From NCBI RefSeq assembly GCF_001617365.1, contig NZ_LVJR01000113.1, positions 1 to 35,246 on the forward strand: 35,246 nucleotides of DNA, read 5' to 3'. This DNA comes from Rhodanobacter sp. FW104-R8 (GTDB lineage Bacteria > Pseudomonadota > Gammaproteobacteria > Xanthomonadales > Rhodanobacteraceae). The translations under genes were made by a program, and so were the position numbers. The notes under the pieces are model-generated. The model was not told the DNA's origin and ran no database searches. It saw only the letters and a list, made by a program, of their open reading frames with translations. Within the stretch, counting starts at the first letter, position 1. The number at the start of each line of letters is the position of its first letter. Shown piece by piece: positions 16,395-27,804 of this stretch.

Positions 16395-17189
16395 ATGCCG
16401 GGGTCTTGGTGGCACTCCCTGCGGGCGCATCTTGAACCTGCACCGATTGCCGATCCGCTGTGGCGACGCGCCATCGCCGGCTGCCCGCTGGCGCGCCGGC
16501 TGGATCCGGAACGGCAGTTGCAGCTGCGCCGGCTCTCCGCGCTGTTCCTCGCCCGCAAACGCTTCCACGCGCTGGCCGGCGCCGTGCTGGACGACTACTG
16601 GCGCCTGCTGATCGCCATGCAGGCCTGCCTGCCGGCGCTGCAGCAGGGCGCAGCCAGCCTGCGCGGCTGGCGCGAGGTGCTGATCTATCCGGGCGAGTTC
16701 AAGGTGCGCCGCAGCCACCACGACGACCGCACCGGCGTGGTCACCGAGGGCGACGAGGTGCGCATCGGCGAGGCGTGGGAACACGGCCCGCTGGTGCTGT
16801 CGCTGGCCGACGTGCAGCTGGACCTGGAGCAGCCATGGGACGGCTACAACGTGGTCGTGCACGAGATGGCGCACAAGCTGGACATGCTCGATGGCCCGCC
16901 CGACGGCGTGCCGCCGCTGGTGGACATCCCGCGGCGGCGCTGGATCCATCAGTTCCAGCAGGCCTACGACCGGCTGGCCGCGATGCCGGAACACGGCTAC
17001 GACAGCCCGATCGACCCGTACGCCACCGAGAGCGCCGCCGAGTACTTCGCCGTGGTCAGCGAGCTGCACTACTCGCAGCCGGCACTGCTGCGCGAGGCGG
17101 AGCCCGGGGTCGCCGAATTGCTGGAAAGGTTCTACGGCCGCTCGCCGGCCGAAGGCTGCGAACCGGCCGGCTTCTGCCGCGCGCGCTGA
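16395..17189 (+). CDS. mtfA: MtfA-like zinc peptidase (M90 family)
   Basis: 264 aa, equal to E. coli MtfA (265). The zinc motif HEMAHKLD is at residues 156-163, with the downstream YATESAAEYFAV segment (about 209-220) supplying the third ligand region. In enterobacteria MtfA binds Mlc (DgsA) and so affects glucose PTS expression; whether that holds here is unknown, since no PTS or mlc gene is nearby. Probably co-transcribed with the small secreted protein gene; converges with phoQ with only 10 bp between them. Confidence 0.92.
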   Translation: MPGSWWHSLRAHLEPAPIADPLWRRAIAGCPLARRLDPERQLQLRRLSALFLARKRFHALAGAVLDDYWRLLIAMQACLPALQQGAASLRGWREVLIYPGEFKVRRSHHDDRTGVVTEGDEVRIGEAWEHGPLVLSLADVQLDLEQPWDGYNVVVHEMAHKLDMLDGPPDGVPPLVDIPRRRWIHQFQQAYDRLAAMPEHGYDSPIDPYATESAAEYFAVVSELHYSQPALLREAEPGVAELLERFYGRSPAEGCEPAGFCRAR

Positions 17190-17199
17190 AACAACCGGC

Positions 17200-18618
17200 T
17201 CAGCTCGCCGCCAGGCTCACGCAGAAGCGCGCGCCGCCGAACTCGGGCGAGCGGTCCACCACCAGCTCGCCGCGGTAGGCGTGCACGATGTCCTGCACGA
17301 TCGACAGGCCGATGCCGTGGCCCTGCACCCGCTCGTCGCCGCGCACGCCGCGCTGCAGCACCTTCTCGATCTTGTCTTCGGCGATGCCGGGGCCGTCGTC
17401 TTCCACACTCAGCCACAGGCCGGGCCGCTGCCGGCCCGCCTGCGCGCGCATCTTCACCACCAGCAGCACGCGGTGACCGGCCCACTTGAACGCGTTCTCC
17501 AGCAGGTTGCCCATCAGCTCCAGCAGGTCGCCCTGCTCGCCGTAGAACACCGCGCCATCCTCGATGTCGAATTCGCACAACACGTTCTTCGCCGCGTAAA
17601 CCTTCTCCAGGCCCTGCACCAGGTCCTCGGCATGGCCGGCGATCGGCACCGCGCTGGCGAACGTCTGCCGACCGGAGGTGGCCGCGCGCGACAACTGGTA
17701 GGCGACCAGCTCATTCATCCGCCGCACCTGGTCGAGCACGCTGGCGCGCCGCGCCGCCTCGTCTCCCGCCGTCGGCGATTCCAGCTGTGAGCGGATCACC
17801 GCCAGCGGCGTCTTCAGGCTGTGCGCCAGGTCGGCCAGCGTGTGCCGGTAGCGCGTGCGCTGCTCGCGTTCGTTGGTGATGAACGCGTTGATGCGCTCGG
17901 TCAGGCCGGTCAGCTCCAGCGGGTACTGGCTGTCCAGCTGCTCGCTGTCGCCGCGCTCGACCCGGCTCATGTCGCTGGCCACCTCGCGCAGCGGGGTCAG
18001 GCTCCAGCGCAGCAGCAGCAGTTGCAGCACGATCAGCATCACGCCGAGGATCGACAGCCAGATCACCAGGGTATGGCGGAAGACCGCGTTCTCGCCTTCG
18101 AGCTGGTCCTCGGTCTGCGCCACCATCATGGTGAGCCTTACGACCTTCTTGTTCGGCGCGTCGAACGCCACGCCGTAGCTGTAGTAGTACAGCCGCCCCA
18201 TGCGCGTGTTGATCGGGCCGACGAACTGGCTCTGGCCCGGCTTCAGCGGTTTCAGGAAGGTGAAGTCGCGGCCGATCGCCGACGAGGACTCCCAGTGGAA
18301 GCCGTCGCCGATCGCCACGGCGTACAGGCCCGAACCCGGCCGCGAGAAGTTGGGGTCCGGCGGCGTATCCGGCGGCAGCAGCTTGCCGTACCGGTTGACG
18401 TCGGTATTGGTGATGTACGCGATCGCGAAGTTCTCGAGCCGGTCATGCAGCGTCTGCAGTGCGCGCGCCTTGTTGGTCTGCGTGAGGGTCAGCCCGACCA
18501 GGCCGAGAAACCCGGCCAGCACGAAGCTGGTGGCGATCGCCGCGCGAGCCGCCAGCGACAGCGGGCGGCTCGGCGGCTTCGTCTCACTCGTCGTCGCCGT
18601 CAGTGCGCGGTATGGCAA
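17200..18618 (-). CDS. phoQ: PhoQ-like sensor histidine kinase
   Basis: Membrane sensor kinase: two transmembrane helices (AAIATSFVLAGFLGLVGLTL and LVIWLSILGVMLIVLQLLLL) flank a periplasmic sensor of about 150 residues. A HAMP-like linker, the H box LADLAHSLKTPLAVIRSQLE, N box NLLENAFKW, G1 DDGPGI and G2 GHGIGLSIV follow. No ATG or GTG fits in frame; the best start is a TTG at 18618, which overlaps the phoP 3' end by 35 bp. An ATG at 18786 would run out of frame through phoP and add unlikely residues. The gene order and architecture match PhoPQ of Xanthomonadales; the ligand (Mg, peptides, pH) is not shown by the sequence. Confidence 0.88.
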   Translation of the reverse strand: MPYRALTATTSETKPPSRPLSLAARAAIATSFVLAGFLGLVGLTLTQTNKARALQTLHDRLENFAIAYITNTDVNRYGKLLPPDTPPDPNFSRPGSGLYAVAIGDGFHWESSSAIGRDFTFLKPLKPGQSQFVGPINTRMGRLYYYSYGVAFDAPNKKVVRLTMMVAQTEDQLEGENAVFRHTLVIWLSILGVMLIVLQLLLLRWSLTPLREVASDMSRVERGDSEQLDSQYPLELTGLTERINAFITNEREQRTRYRHTLADLAHSLKTPLAVIRSQLESPTAGDEAARRASVLDQVRRMNELVAYQLSRAATSGRQTFASAVPIAGHAEDLVQGLEKVYAAKNVLCEFDIEDGAVFYGEQGDLLELMGNLLENAFKWAGHRVLLVVKMRAQAGRQRPGLWLSVEDDGPGIAEDKIEKVLQRGVRGDERVQGHGIGLSIVQDIVHAYRGELVVDRSPEFGGARFCVSLAAS

Positions 18619-19276
18619 AGCGGTATCCGCGTCCACGTACCGTCTCGATGGGTTTGAGGGTGCCTTCCGGGTCGAGCTTGCGCCGCAGGCGGCCGATGAA
18701 CACTTCCAGCACGTTGGAGTCGCGGTCGAAATCCTGCTGGTAGATGTGTTCGGTGAGGTCGGCCTTGGAAACCAGTTCGCCGGCATGCAGCATCAGGTAC
18801 TCCAGCACCTTGTACTCGTAGCTGGTGAGGTCGACCAGCTTGCCTTCCACCGTCACCGTCTGCGCGGTGGTGTCCAGCTTGATCATGCCGCAGGCCAGGA
18901 TCGGCTTCGACCAGCCGCTGGCGCGGCGCACCAGCGCGTTGATGCGCGCCAGCAGTTCCTCGACGTGGAACGGCTTCACCAGGTAGTCGTCGGCGCCGTG
19001 CTTCAGCCCCTCGACCTTGTCCTGCCAGCTGCCGCGCGCGGTCAGGATCAGGATCGGATAGCGCTGGCCGTGCTCGCGCAGCGCCTTGACCAGCTCCATG
19101 CCGGACATCTTGGGCAGGCCCAGGTCGATGATCGCCAGGTCGAACGGCACCTCGCGGCCGAGGTAGATGCCCTCCTCGCCATCCTGCGCCGCATCGACGG
19201 CGAAGCCGTCGCGTTTCAGGCGCGCCGCCAGCGTCTCGCGCAACGGCGCCTCGTCCTCCACCAACAGGATGCGCAT
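18584..19276 (-). CDS. phoP: PhoP-like OmpR-family response regulator
   Basis: 230 aa. The receiver domain has acidic E7/D8, the phospho-acceptor D51 (IIDLGLPKMSG), T79 and K101 (YLVKPF). The C-terminal winged helix (about 128-225) shows LTSYEYKVLEYLM, DRDSNVLEVFIGRLRRKLD and the VRGRGYRF wing. The start codon overlaps the stop of the PepSY gene by one base (TAATG), and the 3' end overlaps phoQ, so the three genes form one unit. Candidate autoregulatory repeats lie upstream of the PepSY gene. Confidence 0.93.
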   Translation of the reverse strand: MRILLVEDEAPLRETLAARLKRDGFAVDAAQDGEEGIYLGREVPFDLAIIDLGLPKMSGMELVKALREHGQRYPILILTARGSWQDKVEGLKHGADDYLVKPFHVEELLARINALVRRASGWSKPILACGMIKLDTTAQTVTVEGKLVDLTSYEYKVLEYLMLHAGELVSKADLTEHIYQQDFDRDSNVLEVFIGRLRRKLDPEGTLKPIETVRGRGYRFAIPRTDGDDE

Positions 19277-19635
19277 TAGTGTCTCCCTCTGTTGCCTAAG
19301 TCGATGATGGCCGGACGCGGAATCGAGTCAACCGGGGCCGGATTGCCCCGGGGCGGGTCGATCGGCGCCGCCACCGGCGGACCGCCCCGGGGGACGTCGG
19401 CCGGTACGGCCACCACCCGCACGTGACCATCCGGGTCGAGTACCTTGATACGGTATTCGGTGTGACGACCGAATTTGCGCGGATCAGCCGACAGCACCTT
19501 GCCGCCGGTCTCCCGCTGCACCTTGGCCACCGCCTGCTCCAGCGTCAACGACGGCGCGGCCGGCTGGGCCGCGTGCGCGCCGCCGGCTGCGATCAGCAGC
19601 AGTGTCAGGACCAGCGGGAGGCGTTGCTTCGACAT
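19276..19635 (-). CDS. Periplasmic PepSY-domain protein
   Basis: 119 aa: signal peptide (MSKQRLPLVLTLLLIAAGGA, cleavage near AHA), then a single PepSY domain of about 60 residues (LTLEQAVAKVQRETGG to YRIKVLDPDGHVRVVAVP) and a Pro-rich tail. First gene of the PepSY-phoP-phoQ operon, so it may modulate the kinase sensor or report envelope state; that is inference from position. PepSY domains are often linked to peptidase inhibition or signalling. The true start is the ATG at 19635 with AGG 5-7 bp upstream; the frame is open far upstream but antisense-like. Confidence 0.88.
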   Translation of the reverse strand: MSKQRLPLVLTLLLIAAGGAHAAQPAAPSLTLEQAVAKVQRETGGKVLSADPRKFGRHTEYRIKVLDPDGHVRVVAVPADVPRGGPPVAAPIDPPRGNPAPVDSIPRPAIIDLGNRGRH

Positions 19636-19678
19636 CGTTGCCTGGATTCCATGCCGGATTCGGCTCCGGTTGCCGTTC

Positions 19679-19707
19679 AGCCTAGGGAACCGCAGCTGAA
19701 TACTGAC
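19679..19707 (-). promoter_or_regulatory. Candidate PhoP-type operator and promoter of the PepSY-phoPQ operon
   Basis: On the minus strand TTCAG (19700-19696) and TTCCC (19689-19685) form a direct repeat with an 11-bp period, the spacing typical of OmpR/PhoB-family sites. It lies immediately before a -10-like TAGGCT (19684-19679), about 44 bp ahead of the PepSY start. TTCAGC/GCTGAA (19676-19681 and 19695-19700) also forms an inverted repeat. Binding by PhoP is inference. Confidence 0.35.
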
Positions 19708-19724
19708 CGGACGGGCGTGCGCTG

Positions 19725-20762
19725 TCACGCCGCGACCGGGCGCGGCGCCAGCGCCCGCTCGATCAGCGCCCAGCCGGCGCCCGGCAGGTGCGCACCCTCG
19801 CTGAGGATGCGGCGGAAGCCTCGCGCGCCCGGCTCGCCCTGGTACAGGCCCAGCAGGTGCCGGCTGATGTGCTTCAGCGCGGTGCCGCGCGCCAGCTCGG
19901 CCTCGACGTACGGCCGCAGGCGCTGCAGCACGCTTTCGCGGGTGGGCAGCGGCTCGCCGTGCAGCGCATGCTCGACCTGCGCCAGCAGGTACGGATCGTG
20001 GTACGCCGCGCGGCCCAGCATCACCCCGTCCAGCTGCGCCAGGTGCGCCTGCACCTGCGCCACCGTGGTGATGCCGCCGTTGATCACCACCGCCAGCCCG
20101 GGGAATTCGCGCTTGAGCCGGTACACCCGCTCGTAGTCCAGCGGCGGCACCTCGCGGTTCTCCTTCGGCGACAGGCCCTGGAGCCAGGCCTTGCGCGCGT
20201 GCACCACCAGCACCCCGACGCCGGCTTGCAGCATCAGCTCGGTGAAGTGCTGCAGGCCGGCGTAGTCGTCCTGGTCGTCCACGCCGATGCGGCACTTCAC
20301 CGTCACCGGGACGGGCCGGCCGGAATCCGCGACCGCATCGCGCATCGCCTTGACGCAATCGGCCACCAGCGCCGGTTCGCGCATCAGGCAGGCACCGAAG
20401 CGGCCCGATTGCACCCGGTCCGACGGACAGCCCACGTTGAGGTTGATCTCGTCGTAGCCGGCTTCGACGCCGAAGCGCGCCGCCTGCGCCAGTTCGTGCG
20501 GCTCGCTGCCGCCCAGTTGCAGGGCCAGCGGATGCTCCTGCTGGCTGTGCTCGAGCAGGCGCAGCTGCCTGCCGCGCACCAGCGCCGCACTGGTCACCAT
20601 CTCGGTATACAGCCGCGCCCGCGGCGTCAGCAGCCGATGGAAGTAGCGGCAGTGCCGATCGGTCCAGTCCATCATGGGGGCAACCGATAGCCGCCACGGC
20701 GAGGCAGGGTGCCCCACCGGCCCAGGCATTCCATCCGCGGCGGGATGATGGTTTTCGGTCAT
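19725..20762 (-). CDS. dusA: tRNA-dihydrouridine(20/20a) synthase DusA
   Basis: FMN/NADPH-dependent reduction of uridine at positions 20/20a of tRNA. 345 aa, the DusA length. Motifs: SVAPMMDWTDRHCRYFHR (26-43), LQLGGSEPHEL, NLNVGCPSDRVQSGRFGACL with the catalytic Cys at 112, TVKCRIGVDD, HARKAWLQGLSPKENREVPPL and NGGI. The WTDRH and KAWLQGLSPKENR strings are diagnostic for DusA over DusB/C. The start is the ATG at 20762; the ribosome site is weak. It stands alone, and a short leader of 89 bp separates its 3' end from the PepSY operon. Confidence 0.95.
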   Translation of the reverse strand: MTENHHPAADGMPGPVGHPASPWRLSVAPMMDWTDRHCRYFHRLLTPRARLYTEMVTSAALVRGRQLRLLEHSQQEHPLALQLGGSEPHELAQAARFGVEAGYDEINLNVGCPSDRVQSGRFGACLMREPALVADCVKAMRDAVADSGRPVPVTVKCRIGVDDQDDYAGLQHFTELMLQAGVGVLVVHARKAWLQGLSPKENREVPPLDYERVYRLKREFPGLAVVINGGITTVAQVQAHLAQLDGVMLGRAAYHDPYLLAQVEHALHGEPLPTRESVLQRLRPYVEAELARGTALKHISRHLLGLYQGEPGARGFRRILSEGAHLPGAGWALIERALAPRPVAA

Positions 20763-20786
20763 TTCAGAGCGTCTCGGGAAGACTTG

Positions 20787-20810
20787 CGGGGTGAATGCTA
20801 CGTCACCCCG
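20787..20810 (-). terminator. Possible hairpin at the end of the baseplate operon
   Basis: An 8-bp perfect stem (CGGGGTGA at 20787-20794, TCACCCCG at 20803-20810) with an 8-base loop, 53 bp after the DUF6519 stop and 25 bp before dusA. There is no U tract, so it may be a weak or Rho-assisted terminator, or a site in the dusA leader. Confidence 0.35.
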
Positions 20811-20862
20811 GCGTCGGCTCCCAATTTTCGCGGACTTTCCCTTGCACCGGCCTGTCCAGGCT

Positions 20863-22452
20863 TCACGGCATGCCGGTCGCCACCTTCGTCCGCATCTTCT
20901 TCGTCGTGGCCGGCGTCGCCACGGCGTCGGCGGCCTTTCCGGCCAACTGGCTGCGCCCGGCCTGCAACAGCTCGCACAGCGAGTCGAAGCGGCAGCAGCA
21001 TTCATTGTAGCCGCCGTTGTCGCCGGTGACGCCGAGTGCCGCGTAGTGATGCAATCCACGCGGCGGCAAGGCGGCCGGCGTGGTGCCGATCATCGGCCAG
21101 TCGAGCTGGCCGTTGCCGGCCACGCGTGCGGGAATCAGCCAGTAGTCGCCGGTGGCGTATACGCCGCCCGGCGCGAACGTGACCTGGATGCCGTCCTCCA
21201 GCGCGATCGGCGCGCCCTCGGCCACGGCCAGCACGCCTTGCGCGTTCACCGCCTCGCGCTGGTCCCAGCGGCGCAGCAGCGGATGCCGGCGCGGGTCGTC
21301 GTCCAGCGGCCACGGCGTGACGTTCTTCGGCACGTTCAGGGTGACGCTGCTGTTCGGCGGGTCGACCGCGACCACCTGCAGCAGCGGATACGTGCGCTGC
21401 CCCAGCGTGTAGCCGTCGTCGACCAGCTCGACCCAGTCGTTCGCCGCCAGCCCGAGACGGGCGTCGCGGCCTAGCCGGGCCAGGGTCACCACCAGTTGCG
21501 CGCTGCCGTCGTCCGCCGTCGCGCCCAGGTTGCTGCCTTCGACCGGGAACACCACCGAGCCGTTCTCGCGCGACCACTTGAAGCTGGCGGTACCGGCCGG
21601 CCCGCCCTGGTGGACCTCGACCCGGTACAGCTGGTTCTCGCAACCGCGATAGCGCGCGTCGGCGGCGATCACGCAGGGATCGTTGTCGGACTCCTGCGGG
21701 CCCAGTTCCGCGCGCAACTGCGGCAACGCATACGCCGCGCGCGCGCCGAGCAGCTGGCGCACCAGCGCGCAGGGCGAAGTATTGCCCTGGCCGCCGCCGA
21801 GACCCTTGAGCAATTGCGCCACCTCGGCCAGCTGCTGCCCGATTGCGGTGGCGTCGGCGGAACTGCCGGCGGCCTGCTTGCGCGTATTCAGCGCGGTGGT
21901 GACATCACCGAGCCACTGCTGCGCCCGCGACTGGTCGAGCAGGCGCAATTGCCACACGACCTGCGCGCGCGAAGCGGTGTCGATGCCATCCAGCGCCGCG
22001 TCGGCGATGCCCGGCGCCTCCACCGCGCACAAGTGCCGCTCCCACACGTCCAGCCACAGCGCAAAACCCGCCGGCGGGTTCTCGAAGCCGCTCTTGCCGT
22101 CGGCCACGCCGTAGTCGGGCGTGGGCGCATTGGGCTGTTGCGCCAGCGTGCATGCGGCCTCGTTCACGCACAGGATGCCGTCGACGTAGAAGTGCCCCGG
22201 CGCCAGCTGCCAGTCGGTCAGCGGCAGCGGCTTGCTGCTGCCGTCCGCGTTGGTGCTGCTGGTGATGGCGAAGCCGCTTCCCGCCGCCCAGCACGGACCC
22301 ACCAGGTCGCGCACCAGGGTGCGCAGCAGGTGCAGCTGGATATGCGCCTGTTCGTTCCAGTCCGCCTCCAGCAGCACCCGGCCCTGTTGCTGGAACACCT
22401 GGCTGTAATGCAGGGTCGGATCGAAGCTGACGCGTGCGAAGTCGCCTTTCAT
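20863..22452 (-). CDS. DUF6519 protein, last gene of the baseplate operon
   Basis: 529 aa. The N-terminus MKGDFARVSFDPTLHYSQVF, followed by QQGRVLLEADWNEQ, is the DUF6519 hallmark as I remember it. The middle has beta-rich segments (FKWSRENGSVVFPVEGSNLG, WVELVDDGYTLGQRTYPLLQ), and the end has GGYNECCCRFDSLCELL then a Lys/Ala tail. There is no signal peptide. Homologues accompany eCIS/phage-tail baseplate genes in diverse bacteria; the role is unknown and could be a baseplate-periphery or fibre-like part. The start at 22452 has GGAG 8 bp upstream; a frame-open ATG 21 bp earlier overlaps the previous gene and has no ribosome site. Confidence 0.85.
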   Translation of the reverse strand: MKGDFARVSFDPTLHYSQVFQQQGRVLLEADWNEQAHIQLHLLRTLVRDLVGPCWAAGSGFAITSSTNADGSSKPLPLTDWQLAPGHFYVDGILCVNEAACTLAQQPNAPTPDYGVADGKSGFENPPAGFALWLDVWERHLCAVEAPGIADAALDGIDTASRAQVVWQLRLLDQSRAQQWLGDVTTALNTRKQAAGSSADATAIGQQLAEVAQLLKGLGGGQGNTSPCALVRQLLGARAAYALPQLRAELGPQESDNDPCVIAADARYRGCENQLYRVEVHQGGPAGTASFKWSRENGSVVFPVEGSNLGATADDGSAQLVVTLARLGRDARLGLAANDWVELVDDGYTLGQRTYPLLQVVAVDPPNSSVTLNVPKNVTPWPLDDDPRRHPLLRRWDQREAVNAQGVLAVAEGAPIALEDGIQVTFAPGGVYATGDYWLIPARVAGNGQLDWPMIGTTPAALPPRGLHHYAALGVTGDNGGYNECCCRFDSLCELLQAGRSQLAGKAADAVATPATTKKMRTKVATGMP

Positions 22453-22462
22453 GATCGATCTC

Positions 22463-24693
22463 CTAACTCGCAAAGAGGATGCCGGCGTCCGTGCCCGCCG
22501 GTACGTATTCCTGCAGCCGCGCCACGAGGTTCGCTTCGCGCTGCGGTTCGTACAGGTCGTGGTAGACGCCCATCGCCGAACGGTCGGACGCGCCGCGGCG
22601 GATCTCGTCGCAGCAGTCGTCGGCCAGACGCAGGTAGTGCGGCACGCCGTAGCGGAGGTGGCGGAACTGCGGCACCACGCGCAGCCGTTCGTGCGCCCGC
22701 TGCGCCGGCGCCACTGCGGCCAGCGCCAGGTCGGGCTGGCAGTGGAAACGCCGCGGCGTGCGCGAACCGTCCGCCACGTAGCAGAAGCGCACGCAGCCCT
22801 GTTGCCGGCGCAGCACGCGCAGCGGACTGGCGAAGATCGAGTCCTCGGCCAGCGCGATGCCGTGCGCCTGAACCACGCCGATCACCGTGCAGCGGCGGAA
22901 GCTGGCCTCGACATGGGCCACCGCCTCGTCCGGCGCGCCCAGTGCCACACGCTCCACGCCGGTGGCGTCGAGGACGCTGTCGCACAGTTCCAGCGGCGGC
23001 GGCTCGCCGCGCCGCTCGGAGCTGATCACCGAAATGGCGCCGAGGATGCTGTGCTCGACGCGCAGGGCGGCGCGCGTGCCGTCGAGGGTGACGCTGGGTT
23101 CGCCCGGCCGCTTCGGGTCGCAGTCGCAGTGCAGCGCCCAGCCCGGCACCAGGGTGCAATGGCGGATCAGCAGCTCGCACAGGTCGTCGTCCGCGGCGGC
23201 CTCGTCGCCCGGCCCGTGCACCTCGATGCCGCGGCCCACGACCAGCAGACCGTCCAGCAGCACGCGGCTGCCGGCGTGGCCGCCGATGCCGAGCGCATCC
23301 GGCTGGCTGGCGCGCATGTCGAGCAGGCGCAGCACCGGCCGGGTGCGTTCGGCCGCGCGCAGCTGGATCGCCTCGCCCGCATCAAGCTGCAGTTCGATGC
23401 TGCCCTCGTACACGCCGCTCTCGGCCAGCTCGATGACCAGGGCGCGCAACGCCGGCGCGGCCGCCTTCGCCTGCGCCCACGCTGCCAGCGCTTCGGCGAT
23501 GCTGCCGAAGTGGCCGGCCGGCCAGCTGCCGTTCGCCGCGCGATCCGGCAACGCGGCATGCACCACGTAGCGGGTGGCGCCTTCCAGCTCCGGCGTGACC
23601 CGCGCGTACTCGCCGCCGCCGAGGTCCGCAGCGAAACCGTACCGGTAACTCACCCACACGCCGCGCTTCGGCCGCTGGTTGGCCGGAAACATCATGCGGC
23701 CGCGTTCGGGATCGAGCGCCATGCGTCCGCGCGGCACCTGGCCACGCCAGCCGGACAGGTCGGCCGGGATCAGCGCCTCGCGCGGCACCGGCACGCCCTG
23801 GCCTTTCGCCGGCCAGTCCGGCGCCCACACCTGCGCGCTGAGGCCGTCACCGTAGAGTTCAGCCGACACGCTGGCGTAGTCGGCCAGCGGACCGCGCTCG
23901 GCGAAACGCCAGCGGCGCAGCGGCAGCGGCAGGTTGTCCTCGTCGGCGATATGGGTAGGCTCGGGCTCTTCGAGCGGCAGCTGGAACAGCGGCGTGTCGT
24001 TGCCCAGCACGCTGAAGCTGAAACACTGCGGGCCGCGTTCCTCGATGCAGTACGCCGGCGTGCAGGTCACTGGATAGCTGCGCAGGCGGCAGGCGAACAC
24101 GCCCACCGCGGGGATGTTGTGGCGGCCGCGCCGATGCCGGCTGCCCATGCGCCGCACGTCGACGCTGCGCGCGAACGGATCGAACGCGCCGTTGGCCCAG
24201 CCGATGCGCTGCAGGCGTCCGGGATCGCGCAGGTCGGCCGTGCCGCCGCGCCGCGGATGCAGGTGGTCGAGATGCTGCATCCAGCCGAGCCGGCGGTAGA
24301 ACTCCACCGCGCGCGCCGGCCAGCCGGCCGCGTCGCGGGACAGGTCTTCCAGCAGCGACAGCGTGCCCTTGCGCCGGCGCGCGTCGATCGTGTTCGCCAC
24401 GTCGGCGCGCGGTGCCAGCACGCGGCCGGGGCTGGCGTCGCTGCGACCGTCCTCGCCCAGCGTGGCCGCCTCGGGCAGCAAGGCGTAGCCGAGCAGGTCG
24501 CCGATATAGGGCACCACCCAGTCGTCGCAGGTCTCGATGAACCAGTTGTCGTACAGCCGGGCAATGTCCTGCTCCAGCACGTCGGCCTGGCCGGCCAGCA
24601 CGCGCAGGAAATCGCGCAGCGGCCAGCCCTGCTCCGCATCGCGCATGCGGTAGACCACCGGCAGCAGGTCGTACAGCCGATCCGGGCGCGCAG

Positions 24694-24697
<4 letters not shown>
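22463..24697 (-). CDS. P2 gpI-like baseplate wedge protein with beta-helix-like C-terminal half
   Basis: 744 aa. Residues 1-70 (RLYDLLPVVYRMRDAEQGWP, IARLYDNWFIETCDDWVVPY, IGDLLGY) match the tail protein I / wedge N-terminus. The middle contains GRMALDPERGRMMFP and NQRPKRGVWVSYRYGFAADL. From about residue 430 to 640 short strand-turn repeats such as ELLIRHCTLVPGWALH, RVEHSILGAI, ELCDSVLDATG, RRCTVIGVVQAHG and LAEDSIFASPL look like rungs of a right-handed beta-helix. The start overlaps the previous stop as ATGA. It probably sits at the edge of the baseplate and could contact fibres or target surfaces; that is inference. Confidence 0.85.
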
Positions 24698-27800
<3,103 letters not shown>

Positions 27801-27804
<4 letters not shown>

